37,038 nucleotides of DNA from Bacteroidota bacterium. Lineage in GTDB: Bacteria > Bacteroidota > Rhodothermia > Rhodothermales > Rubricoccaceae. Location: assembly GCA_022561755.1 (NCBI GenBank), contig JADFQN010000012.1, forward strand, positions 1 to 37,038, read 5' to 3'. The notes beneath the pieces are model-generated. The model made no database searches, was not told where the DNA came from, and saw only the letters and a list, made by a program, of their open reading frames with translations. The position numbers and the translations under genes were made by a program. Below are positions 25,162 through 32,363 of the stretch, one piece after another (the stretch's first letter is position 1; each line of letters begins with the position of its first letter).

Positions 25162-25232
25162 GCGTAGTGCGTATTTCGTATTGCGTAATTCCGTAGGGCG
25201 GATGTCCTTACGAACTACGCAATATGCATTAC
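25162..25232. repeat. Family D palindromic repeat, copy D2
   Basis: Arms TATTGCGTAATTCCGTAGG and CCTTACGAACTACGCAATA form an imperfect stem around GCGGATGT. It fills the dnaX-ybaB gap and supplies the TAA stop of dnaX (25229-25231). It shares the TGCGTA/TACGCA words with D1. Confidence 0.6.
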
Positions 25233-27238
25233 CAAACGATTTCAGCTCCGAACTTCTCGAACAGGGCCTGAATGACCGGGTTCTCGTGGCGGAGCTGCTT
25301 GAACCGCTCGAACGGGTCTACATCCCGTGCGGGTTCCCTGCCGGGTGACGCATCAACCACAAAACGCAGCGGCGGCGACTTCTCTTCGAGGAGGCCGCTC
25401 AGCGCCGAGGCAAACTTCGCGGCCTCGCTTTCGAGGAGCGTGCACGAGAACTTGTCCGGAACGGTGACCTCGATGCTCCCGCGCACAACACGTTTGGGCT
25501 CCGCCTGTTGGAGAAGCGTTCCCACGTGGATGCGGTCGGCCTTGATGGTCTGCACGAGGTCGGGCCAGAGTGCTTTGATGCGCCCGAGGGGCACGTCGAG
25601 GTCGGCGGTCGCGGCGTGGGCCTCCGCGACGGCTACGTCGCCTGCGACTGCCAGGACGGCCTCGGGGCCGTCGGAGCCGTCGCCGGACGGGTCGCCGGAC
25701 GAATCGCCTGAAGAATTGCGGCGTACTTGCAGCGCAGGCGCGCCGAACAAACCTGAATGGGCCGGGGCACTCGCGGCGGAGGCCGGTTGAGGCGCCGGAG
25801 AATTGGCGGCGAGCGCTCGCGGGGGTTCCGGAGAGAAGGCCGGTGGCTCGTTCTCCGATTCGTCGTCAGGCGCTACATCCGGCTCGGTGCGCGGAAGCTC
25901 CTGTGTAGGCTTCTCCTGTTTTTCCGGTTCGTAGTTCACCGAAGGCTCGGCCGTGGTCTGCGGCGTAACGGACGGCGAGGCTTGGGTGGGACGATCCCCA
26001 TTGGCCGGCATAGCTTCGAGGGCGCTCAATTTGCCGATAAGTTCCTCCAGATCCGCCGCTGTTTCCAGACTTGCCATCTTGAGCAGCGCAAGCTCGACCG
26101 CGAGGCGCGGCTGCCGGCTTGCCTTGATGTTCCGCGCGGCTTCCTCCACCATCATGAGGAGGTGCAGAAGATCGGCCTCCGCCCGGCTTCGGGCCGCCTC
26201 CACGTACTGCGTGCGCGTTGCGTCGGTGGCTTCAATGAGGTCGCCTTTGCCGGTGGACCGGGCCACGAGAAGATTCCGCAGGTGGTCGGCGAGGCCACCG
26301 AGGAACTCGGGGAGGTCGTAGCCCCGGCTCACCAGCCGCTCGACCAGTTCGAGCAGCCCGGCCCGGTCGCGTGCCGCCGCCTTGTCCGTCACCTCAAAAA
26401 AGATTTCCGTGTCCACTACGCCAAGGGCCTCCCGGAGGGCCGCGGCTTCGAGGGGTGAGCCGCAAAGCGAGACCGCCTGATCGAAGAGCGAAAAGGCGTC
26501 GCGCAGCGCTCCATCCGCTTTTCTGGCCAGCAGCAGCAGCGATTCGTCGTCGGTTTCGATGGACTCCGCCGCGCAGATGGCCCTCAACTGTCCGATGATC
26601 TCGATGATGGAGATCCGCCGGAAGTCGAAGCGCTGCGTGCGCGAAAGAATGGTGGGGAGAACCTTGTGGGGCTCGGTGGTGGCGAAGATGAAAAGGACGT
26701 ACGGCGGCGGCTCCTCGAGGGTCTTCAGGAGCGCATTGAACGCGCCCTTGGATAGCATGTGGACCTCGTCGAGGATGTAGATTTTCTTCTTCGCGCCCTG
26801 CGGCGGGATGCGGACGGTGTCGCGGAGCTCGCGGATGTCGTCCACGCTGTTGTTGCTCGCCGCGTCGATCTCAATAATGTTCATCGAGCGGCCGGCCTCG
26901 AACGTCTTGCACGAGTCGCAGGCGCGGCAGGGCTCCGCGTTTTCGCGCTCCTCAAGCGGCGTCGTGCAGTTGACGGCCTTGGCGAGGATCCGCGCCGCCG
27001 TCGTTTTCCCCACGCCGCGCGGGCCGCTGAAGAGGTAGGCGTGCGCCAGCCGGTCCAGCCGGATGGCGTTGCACAGTGTCTGCGCCACGTGCGTCTGCCC
27101 CACCATCTCCCCAAACGTCTGCGGGCGGTATTTGCGCGCCGTAACGAGGTAGCTGCTCTCCGTTTCGGAGGCGTCCCCGCTGGAGCGGGGTGGGCTGTCG
27201 GGGAAGAGCGAGGAGGATGGAGTTGGCTCGTCGGCCAT
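25229..27238 (-). CDS. dnaX: DNA polymerase III subunit tau/gamma DnaX
   Basis: The 669-residue clamp-loader ATPase starts at ATG 27238 (MADEPTPSSS); the 50 residues added by the ORF track come from repeat B4 and tandem repeats and are rejected. It has the N-terminal ATPase with Walker A GPRGVGKTT at 72-80, a zinc module (Cys91, Cys104, Cys107, Cys110), Walker B DEVHML and the SRTQRFDFRR sensor region. A Pro/Ala/Glu-rich linker at about 440-540 and a C-terminal tau-like domain follow. No A-rich slippery site was noticed, so a frameshifted gamma form is not predicted. CCCCGCT-GG-AGCGGGG lies in the N-terminal codons. Confidence 0.96.
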   Translation of the reverse strand: MADEPTPSSSLFPDSPPRSSGDASETESSYLVTARKYRPQTFGEMVGQTHVAQTLCNAIRLDRLAHAYLFSGPRGVGKTTAARILAKAVNCTTPLEERENAEPCRACDSCKTFEAGRSMNIIEIDAASNNSVDDIRELRDTVRIPPQGAKKKIYILDEVHMLSKGAFNALLKTLEEPPPYVLFIFATTEPHKVLPTILSRTQRFDFRRISIIEIIGQLRAICAAESIETDDESLLLLARKADGALRDAFSLFDQAVSLCGSPLEAAALREALGVVDTEIFFEVTDKAAARDRAGLLELVERLVSRGYDLPEFLGGLADHLRNLLVARSTGKGDLIEATDATRTQYVEAARSRAEADLLHLLMMVEEAARNIKASRQPRLAVELALLKMASLETAADLEELIGKLSALEAMPANGDRPTQASPSVTPQTTAEPSVNYEPEKQEKPTQELPRTEPDVAPDDESENEPPAFSPEPPRALAANSPAPQPASAASAPAHSGLFGAPALQVRRNSSGDSSGDPSGDGSDGPEAVLAVAGDVAVAEAHAATADLDVPLGRIKALWPDLVQTIKADRIHVGTLLQQAEPKRVVRGSIEVTVPDKFSCTLLESEAAKFASALSGLLEEKSPPLRFVVDASPGREPARDVDPFERFKQLRHENPVIQALFEKFGAEIVW
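27175..27190. repeat. Micro-hairpin inside the dnaX N-terminal codons
   Basis: CCCCGCT and AGCGGGG form a perfect 7-bp stem with a GG loop in the region encoding PPRSSGDA, upstream of the conserved ATPase start. It resembles the micro-hairpins in A2, B2 and C1 in size and base content, but no uninserted copy is available for comparison. Confidence 0.4.
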
Positions 27239-27248
27239 CAAAAACAAC

Positions 27249-27287
27249 AGGCAAAAACCACAGGCAAAAACCAGAGGCAAAAACCAG
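27249..27287 (-). repeat. 13-bp tandem repeat upstream of dnaX
   Basis: Three copies of AGGCAAAAACCA(C/G) lie 10 bp upstream of the dnaX start codon. On the coding strand they read TGGTTTTTGCCT. They occupy the leader where translation signals would be and may influence expression; this is inference. Confidence 0.7.
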
Positions 27288-27443
27288 AGGCTGTTGAAAA
27301 AGGTGCTCCGTCGCCGAGGCGAGCTGATCTCGGCCGAGATCAAGGCGCGGGATCGCAGACGCATCAGAAATTCGGCGAGATTCCGCAACGCCGAGATCGG
27401 TCGAGAGACATCGCCGCAGGCAGGATGACCTCTTTCAACAGCC
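27287..27443 (+). repeat. Family B MITE-like element, copy B4
   Basis: About 157 bp starting GAGGCTGTTGAAA and ending TTTCAACAGCC, with B3-like interior (GGTGCTCCGTCGCCGAGGCG, GAGATCAAGGCGCGG, CGCCGAGATCGGTCGAGAG). TA borders are not preserved, so it is the oldest or most altered copy. It lies upstream of dnaX. Confidence 0.7.
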
Positions 27444-27449
27444 GCGAAA

Positions 27450-27486
27450 GCGGGAGCCCCGGCAAAGTAGTGCTCGGGGCTCCCGC
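27450..27486 (-). terminator. Strong hairpin after the RDD gene
   Basis: GCGGGAGCCCCG and its exact 12-bp complement flank a 13-nt loop, starting 25 bp past the RDD gene stop. On the minus strand a short TTT follows the stem. This is the strongest terminator-like hairpin in the window. Confidence 0.55.
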
Positions 27487-27511
27487 CGGCAAGGTGGAGA
27501 TGGTGCTCTCG

Positions 27512-28036
27512 TCAGTCGTCGGAGACGACGACTTTTGTACCGGCAAACTTGTCACCGATTCGCCGTCCTTCGGAGTCTGTCAGGACCAGGATGGCTTCCA
27601 CAAGCCCCAAAAGGCTGCCAATCCAGGCAATGATGGCGAGGAGCCCCGCGAACAGAAAAATACCGAGCCCACCCATGAGCGCGGCAATCCCCAAAAGGAT
27701 GGGACCAAGAGCGAGGGGCCAGTTTCTGCGAATCGACGTGTTGATGTCCATGGTGCCGCCGTCCAAGCGAATCGGACGGAGCTTCATCACTTTCTTTCCG
27801 AGCGAGCGCCCGTTCATAAACTCAAGGGTGAGGCCGTCGCGTACCAGATAGTAGACCGCACCGGCAAGCATGCCGAGGCCGTACAACGCGCCGCGCCCTC
27901 CGAAGCTGAGAACGAGAGCTAGTAGATAGACGATGAGAACGTCAATGAGGAGAGCGACGAAGCGCTTGCCGAGGTCGGCTTTTCCGGGTGATGTGGCTCC
28001 GGTTTCTGCCGGGGCTGTATCGGGGATGGTTTCCAT
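27512..28036 (-). CDS. RDD family membrane protein
   Basis: The 174-residue protein has four hydrophobic segments and the RDD signature: GKRFVALLIDVLIVYLLALV near the N-terminus, GRSLGKKVMKLRPI in the middle and GRRIGDKFAGTKVVV at the C-terminus. RDD proteins are poorly characterised; some have been proposed as ion exchangers. A Pro/Ala/Thr-rich N-terminal tail precedes the first helix. It lies between tdk and the dnaX repeat block and ends before a strong hairpin. Confidence 0.9.
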   Translation of the reverse strand: METIPDTAPAETGATSPGKADLGKRFVALLIDVLIVYLLALVLSFGGRGALYGLGMLAGAVYYLVRDGLTLEFMNGRSLGKKVMKLRPIRLDGGTMDINTSIRRNWPLALGPILLGIAALMGGLGIFLFAGLLAIIAWIGSLLGLVEAILVLTDSEGRRIGDKFAGTKVVVSDD

Positions 28037-28150
28037 GACACGTTGTGTGGTGGGTGAGTGGGTGGGGTGGACATCCCCGTTTCATCTTGCACAATAGGGC
28101 TCAACCCCAATTCGGGGCAAGTGCTTGCCGATTTTCTTTGAAATCGACGC

Positions 28151-28777
28151 TCAGGCTTCTACACGCTCGGTTTTCTCCTTTTTCTCTGGCTCTACGGAAG
28201 GCTCCGGCTCAAAACACTGCCGGCAGCGGGGCTCGTAGGCGTCTTTCTCGCCCACGAGCACGCGGTCGCCGGAGGTCACAATGCGCTGCGAGTGGTTGGC
28301 TGGTGCGCCACACCGGACACAGACGGCGTGCAGCTTGGTCACGTGCTCGGCAATCGCCATGAGTTGCGGAACGGGCTCAAAGGGGTTCCCGAGGTAGTCC
28401 TGATCGAGCCCGGCGATGATGACCCGCTTGCCCTCGCGCGCTAGTTGGTCGCAGACCGGGAGGATCTCGAGGCCGAAGAACTGCGCCTCGTCGATGCCCA
28501 CCACGTCGGCCTCGCTGGAGAGCAGCAGGATCTGCTCCACCGCATGCACAACCTGTGATGGAATGGCGTTTTCGTCGTGCGAGACCACGGCGTCGCCGGT
28601 GTAGCGGTTGTCGAGGGCCGGTTTGAAGATCTCCACGCGCTGCCGGGCGATTTTCGCGCGCCGCAGCCTCCGGATCAGCTCCTCGGTCTTGCCGCTGAAC
28701 ATCGAGCCGCAGACGACTTCAATCCAGCCAACGCGCCGTCCGCTCTCGTCTCGTGGGTAGATGTGGGGTTCCGTCAT
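28151..28777 (-). CDS. tdk: Thymidine kinase, type II (TK1-like)
   Basis: The 208-residue enzyme phosphorylates thymidine to dTMP in nucleoside salvage. The P-loop GSMFSGKT is at 24-31, the DEAQFF motif with catalytic Glu97 at 96-101, and a structural zinc site at Cys153, Cys156, Cys185 and Cys188 (CVRC, CRQC). A charged C-terminal tail (EPEPSVEPEKKEKTERVEA) goes beyond the usual core. It starts 27 bp after the batE stop. Downstream, CGATTT...AAATCG near 28128-28146 could be a weak terminator stem. Confidence 0.97.
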   Translation of the reverse strand: MTEPHIYPRDESGRRVGWIEVVCGSMFSGKTEELIRRLRRAKIARQRVEIFKPALDNRYTGDAVVSHDENAIPSQVVHAVEQILLLSSEADVVGIDEAQFFGLEILPVCDQLAREGKRVIIAGLDQDYLGNPFEPVPQLMAIAEHVTKLHAVCVRCGAPANHSQRIVTSGDRVLVGEKDAYEPRCRQCFEPEPSVEPEKKEKTERVEA

Positions 28778-28804
28778 TGCCGAAAGGTACGCTTGCGTGA
28801 CTTG

Positions 28805-29629
28805 TCAGATCCGCTCTACCGCACGCAATGGGAGCCATCCGCGTACCCCGCCGGGGAGCCGCACAGCCTGCCAGTCGTCACGGACTTCGGTGATGCGTAC
28901 GCGCAGGCCCGGTTGGAGGGTTGCGCGCGAGGCCGCTTCTGCGGAGGGCGAGGCCCGCAGTTGGGCGTCTTCGGAGAGGACGATGCCATCCGGGGAGCGG
29001 ATACTTCCCCATACGGAAAGCGCTGCCACTAGCACGGCCGCCGTGACAGGAACGAGCACCGTAATGGCCCGCCTCGACCACGCATCGTCGCGGCGAGTCC
29101 AGAACCGGAAGCCGATGATCGCGGTCAGGCTGATGTAGAGCACGAGTCCGAATGCCAGCCAGAGATTCGGGCCGCCCATCCGCGAAAGGCGGCTGTTGAG
29201 CAGGCCCAATGCCGACGCGGCCTCGACTGTGACGCCGGCCTGCTCCCGCGCAATCCGCAGATTGTGGGTGATGGCCTCGTTGCCGGGCATGAGCCGCCGC
29301 GCGCGCTCGAAGTGCAGGATCGCAGGGCCGAAATGCTCAAGCTCAAGATAGGCCGTGCCGAGGTTGTAGTGAAGCATCCCGCTCGACAATCGCGTGGCCC
29401 CAGCGCCTTCGAAGGCGGCTACAGCCCCGGGCGCGTCGCCGTCCGCGTAAAGCTGTACGCCCAACGCGAAGAGGCGCTCGGCTTCAGCTTGCGAGTCGTC
29501 AGCAAGCGCAGGCTGAGGGACGACGAAAAGGAGAATGGCGAAGACATGAGCTAGGCGACAGAATATGACTTTTTTCTTAAGAAAAGCTGCCTTTTGAATT
29601 CCCCCTTTGAAGGGGGTGGATCCCGTCAT
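28805..29629 (-). CDS. batE: BatE: TPR and SH3-like domain membrane protein
   Basis: From ATG 29629 the product has 274 residues. A signal peptide (FLKKKVIFCRLAHVFAILLFVVPQPALA) leads to TPR repeats (ERLFALGVQLYADGDAPGAVAAFEGA, HYNLGTAYLELEHFGPAILHFERA), two membrane helices (NLWLAFGLVLYISLTAIIG, AITVLVPVTAAVLVAALSVW) and a C-terminal bacterial SH3 domain (DAQLRASPSAEA, DDWQAVRLPGGVRGWLPL). This is the BatE layout. The start is uncertain: the 15 residues before the signal come from a repeat, and the ATG lies in the loop of a micro-hairpin. The longer ORF to 29863 runs through repeat B5 and is rejected. Confidence 0.85.
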   Translation of the reverse strand: MTGSTPFKGGIQKAAFLKKKVIFCRLAHVFAILLFVVPQPALADDSQAEAERLFALGVQLYADGDAPGAVAAFEGAGATRLSSGMLHYNLGTAYLELEHFGPAILHFERARRLMPGNEAITHNLRIAREQAGVTVEAASALGLLNSRLSRMGGPNLWLAFGLVLYISLTAIIGFRFWTRRDDAWSRRAITVLVPVTAAVLVAALSVWGSIRSPDGIVLSEDAQLRASPSAEAASRATLQPGLRVRITEVRDDWQAVRLPGGVRGWLPLRAVERI

Positions 29630-29650
29630 GCCGCGGGAGACGAGGGATGG
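29595..29650. repeat. C-like repeat with micro-hairpin over the batE start
   Basis: CCCCCTT/AAGGGGG (29602-29616) forms a hairpin next to GTGGA and a second hairpin TCCCGTCATGCCGCGGGA (29621-29638), which differs by two bases from the unit in B1 and C1. The proposed batE start codon is in the loop of this second hairpin. Confidence 0.5.
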
Positions 29651-29774
29651 TGACGGAGTAGCAGGATGAAGAGGAGCCATGCCATAAGCACCAGTCTCCA
29701 ACCAACTCCCCACAGCCCAGCGGGGCTCGGCACCCCCATCATGGGGTGACTTTGAATTACGGATATCTGCGTTA

Positions 29775-29844
29775 GGAGGCTGTTGAAATACTACGCCGTA
29801 AGCGAGGCGCCGCCGCAGGTAGGTTGAGTTTTTCGACAGCCTCC
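29775..29844 (+). repeat. Family B element, minimal copy B5
   Basis: Only 70 bp: ends GGAGGCTGTTGAAA and TTTCGACAGCCTCC surround a short core (AGCGAGGCGCCGCCGCAGG), and TA is present on both borders. It lies in the batD-batE gap and looks like an internally deleted B element that keeps intact ends. Confidence 0.75.
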
Positions 29845-29866
29845 TAAGAGAAAGAACCCACATAAC

Positions 29867-31696
29867 TCAGGCGGCGACCTCGTCGGCTTCGTCGGCTTCG
29901 TCGTCTACGGCAGCGAAGAGGAGAGAGGCCTGCTCGGCAGCGGCCTTTTGTACGCCTAATGGTACGTCCATGCCGCCCGCAATTCCGGGCGCGTACTGCG
30001 CCTGTTCACACTCGGCGAGGAACGTGACCACCGCCTGCCGGGTTTCGGTGGAGATGCCGCGTTCGGCCAACGTTGCCTGTAGCGTGGTCCGAGGGAGGCC
30101 GTTAACCGGCGTGCCGAGCCTGTCGGTGAGGAACGCCAGGAAGGCAAGCTCGATGGCGGCGTAAAAAGCAGAGGCGTCGCCGAGGGCCTTGTGGGCCTCT
30201 TTTAGCTGTTTTCTGGCCTCCGGATGCGCCCGGAGGGCGAGGGCTTCCACCGACACATCCGCCCGGCGGTCCCCAATTCGGCGCACGGCTACGAGGCCGA
30301 GAAGCGCCAGCAACGGAAGCGCAAATCCACCAAAAAGAACGAGGGCCGAAACATGTCGCGGTGTCCGGGCGCGCAGCCAGATGGCCTCCGTCATCAAACC
30401 AAGCGGCACGGACGGATCGCTCGGTGTGGCCTCCGGAATCAAAGCGGACGAGGCGACGGGGCCGCTCACTTCAACCGGGAACGCCGAGGAACGAAGCGTC
30501 TGGTAGCTGCCCCGCTCGGGGTTGTAGTAAGTCCATTCAACAGGCGGAATCTCGAACGATCCGCCGCCTCGCGGAACGAGCGTGAACGTGAACGTCTTCG
30601 TCCCGGACGGTGACGCTGTCTGCCTGTTGATTCTGCGTTCCTGCCGCGGGTCGAACTGGTCGAACTCGGGTGGTACTTCGATCTCCGGCGGCGCCAGCGT
30701 GGCGATGTTGCCCGTCCCACGGAGTTCCACGGTCAGTTGAATCGGGTCGCCCGCAGCTACGTCCTCGCGGTCGGTAAACGCAGCCATCCCAAACTGCCCG
30801 ACGGCGCCTCCGAACGACTCCGGTGCGCCGGCCGGAAGTGCCTCGGAGGTCAGTGTCAGCGCCGGGGCGGTGACATCCTCCGTCGAAAACCGGCTCGTAA
30901 ACGGCGAAAAAAGAGGTCCGAAAGGATTCGACGGCCGCGAGGTTCGCGCCAGTTCCACCTCAAACGTCATCTCGCCTATTTCCAGCCGGCCCGTTCTCGT
31001 GGGGAAGAGCGCCATCCGCCGGAGCGTGACCGCGTCGTACTCCTCACCCCCGATGGTAACCGGGCGCGGGTAAGTGTCACGGTCGGGGACGTCCAGTTCT
31101 TCGCGCCAGAAGCCCTCAGCGTCCCACGTGCCCATCACCTGCGAGCGGCGCGGCCGTAATTGCGGGCGCACGTAGAGGACGTAGTCCACCACCACTTGCT
31201 GACCGGGTACGAGGCTTCGGGAGGAGGGCTTGGCCCGTACGAACAAATCGCCTGCGGCTGCGCTCGGCGGGTCGGGTTTGGGGCCCAGGCTTGGTTGCGA
31301 CCGCGAGGCTCTCGGGGCACTTCGTTGGCTCTGCGGAATGACCTCGATGCTGATCGGGTCGGTTTCGAGTATGCGACCGCCGACAGGGATGCGCGCGGAG
31401 AGTATTTCGGCCTGGCCGGTGCGCTGCGGGCGGTAGAGCCAGCGAAGGGTGAGATGCTCTTCGCCGTTCGTGATGACCTGTGACCGGAGGATAGGAGTGC
31501 TCTGCGTAAGGACAAGACCGCTCGCGTCGGGTGGCTGAATAGCGCCGAGTTCGTTGAGATCGCCGGAGATTTCGAGGGTGAAGGCCAGCGTCTCTGCGTC
31601 GCCAAGGACCGTTTTGTCGACGTACGCATGGATGCTCACCTGCGCGGAAAGCGGCGCGGCGAGCACAAAAAGGAAGAAGGAAAGGACGAAGCGCAT
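29867..31696 (-). CDS. batD: BatD: oxygen-tolerance-type membrane protein
   Basis: The start chosen is ATG 31696 (MRFVLSFFLFVLAAPLSAQ signal peptide), giving 609 residues; the ORF's start at 31735 overlaps batC. The periplasmic part has repeated beta-domains (VSIHAYVDKTVLGDAETLAFTLEISGD, AAFTDREDVAAGDPIQLTVELRGTGNIATL, the BatD hallmark) followed by a membrane helix (SALVLFGGFALPLLALLGLVAV) and a cytoplasmic helical tail ending in acidic residues. BatD acts with BatA, BatB, BatC and BatE in an envelope complex linked to stress tolerance; its biochemical role is unknown. It follows batC by 19 bp. Confidence 0.9.
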   Translation of the reverse strand: MRFVLSFFLFVLAAPLSAQVSIHAYVDKTVLGDAETLAFTLEISGDLNELGAIQPPDASGLVLTQSTPILRSQVITNGEEHLTLRWLYRPQRTGQAEILSARIPVGGRILETDPISIEVIPQSQRSAPRASRSQPSLGPKPDPPSAAAGDLFVRAKPSSRSLVPGQQVVVDYVLYVRPQLRPRRSQVMGTWDAEGFWREELDVPDRDTYPRPVTIGGEEYDAVTLRRMALFPTRTGRLEIGEMTFEVELARTSRPSNPFGPLFSPFTSRFSTEDVTAPALTLTSEALPAGAPESFGGAVGQFGMAAFTDREDVAAGDPIQLTVELRGTGNIATLAPPEIEVPPEFDQFDPRQERRINRQTASPSGTKTFTFTLVPRGGGSFEIPPVEWTYYNPERGSYQTLRSSAFPVEVSGPVASSALIPEATPSDPSVPLGLMTEAIWLRARTPRHVSALVLFGGFALPLLALLGLVAVRRIGDRRADVSVEALALRAHPEARKQLKEAHKALGDASAFYAAIELAFLAFLTDRLGTPVNGLPRTTLQATLAERGISTETRQAVVTFLAECEQAQYAPGIAGGMDVPLGVQKAAAEQASLLFAAVDDEADEADEVAA

Positions 31697-31715
31697 ACGT
31701 TGCAGTCGGATGACG

Positions 31716-32363
31716 CTACCAGTCGCGCTCAACACGGCGCGGGCCGGCAGGGCGGCGTCGGATGGAGCGAAGGAGCGCGCTTTCGTCGGCGCGGAGGGCG
31801 GCCAGGATGCGCTCGGCTTCGGCGCGGCTCATCCGGCCGAGCTGAACCGGCGTGGTGTCTTCAGGCTCGGCCTCGTCTTCGTTGGACAGCGGCCGGTTGG
31901 GCTCTTGCTGCTCGTCCTCGCGGCCGTCCTGATTCGGCTGATCTGCTTGCTCCGGCTCGGGTTGATGTTCTTCCTGCCGATCCGATTCGGTCGAGTCATC
32001 GTCGCGGGGCTGATCTTGCTCACCCTGCTCGTCATTCTGTTGCTCAGAATCTTGCTGTTCAGATTCGCCGTCGCTCTCCTGATCATTCTGCGGGTTTTGC
32101 TGCTCATCGCTCGGCTCGCCTTCGTCACCCTCATCACCTTGCTGTTCGTTCCGCCGCTCCTGCTGTTGCCGGATGCGCTCCAGAAGCGCCTGCAGCTTTG
32201 CGTCATCCGGGTCGATGGCGAGCCCGGCCTCCGCCGCCTGCTCCGCCGCTGCCATATCTCCGTTGATGTACAACCCAGCAGAGGCGTGGTACCGATCGGC
32301 CGCCGTTTGCGCTGACGCGCCGGCACCCATCATCAACAGAAAACTGAGGAGGAGGTATCTCAT
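31716..32363 (-). CDS. batC: BatC: TPR protein with long acidic Gln/Glu/Asp linker
   Basis: The 215-residue protein has a signal peptide (RYLLLSFLLMMGAGASAQ), one or two TPR-like repeats (ADRYHASAGLYINGDMAAAEQAAEAGLAIDP), a linker of about 100 residues rich in Gln, Glu, Asp and Ser (for example SEQQDSEQQNDEQGEQDQ), and a conserved tail (GRMSRAEAERILAALRADE, RRVERDW) that matches the end of BatC-type proteins. Its start overlaps the preceding lipoprotein gene by ATGA. The linker probably stays unfolded; its length varies in the family. Confidence 0.8.
   Translation of the reverse strand: MRYLLLSFLLMMGAGASAQTAADRYHASAGLYINGDMAAAEQAAEAGLAIDPDDAKLQALLERIRQQQERRNEQQGDEGDEGEPSDEQQNPQNDQESDGESEQQDSEQQNDEQGEQDQPRDDDSTESDRQEEHQPEPEQADQPNQDGREDEQQEPNRPLSNEDEAEPEDTTPVQLGRMSRAEAERILAALRADESALLRSIRRRPAGPRRVERDW

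Noticed and set aside
27239-27388. 50-residue N-terminal extension of DnaX
   Set aside because: It is encoded by tandem repeats and element B4; conserved DnaX sequence starts well inside the shorter protein.
26759-27922. 387-aa ORF on the plus strand
   Set aside because: It is antisense to dnaX and the RDD gene and crosses repeat B4; no domain is recognisable.
29630-29863. 78-residue N-terminal extension of BatE
   Set aside because: It runs through repeat B5 and other repeat sequence, and would bury the signal peptide far inside the protein.
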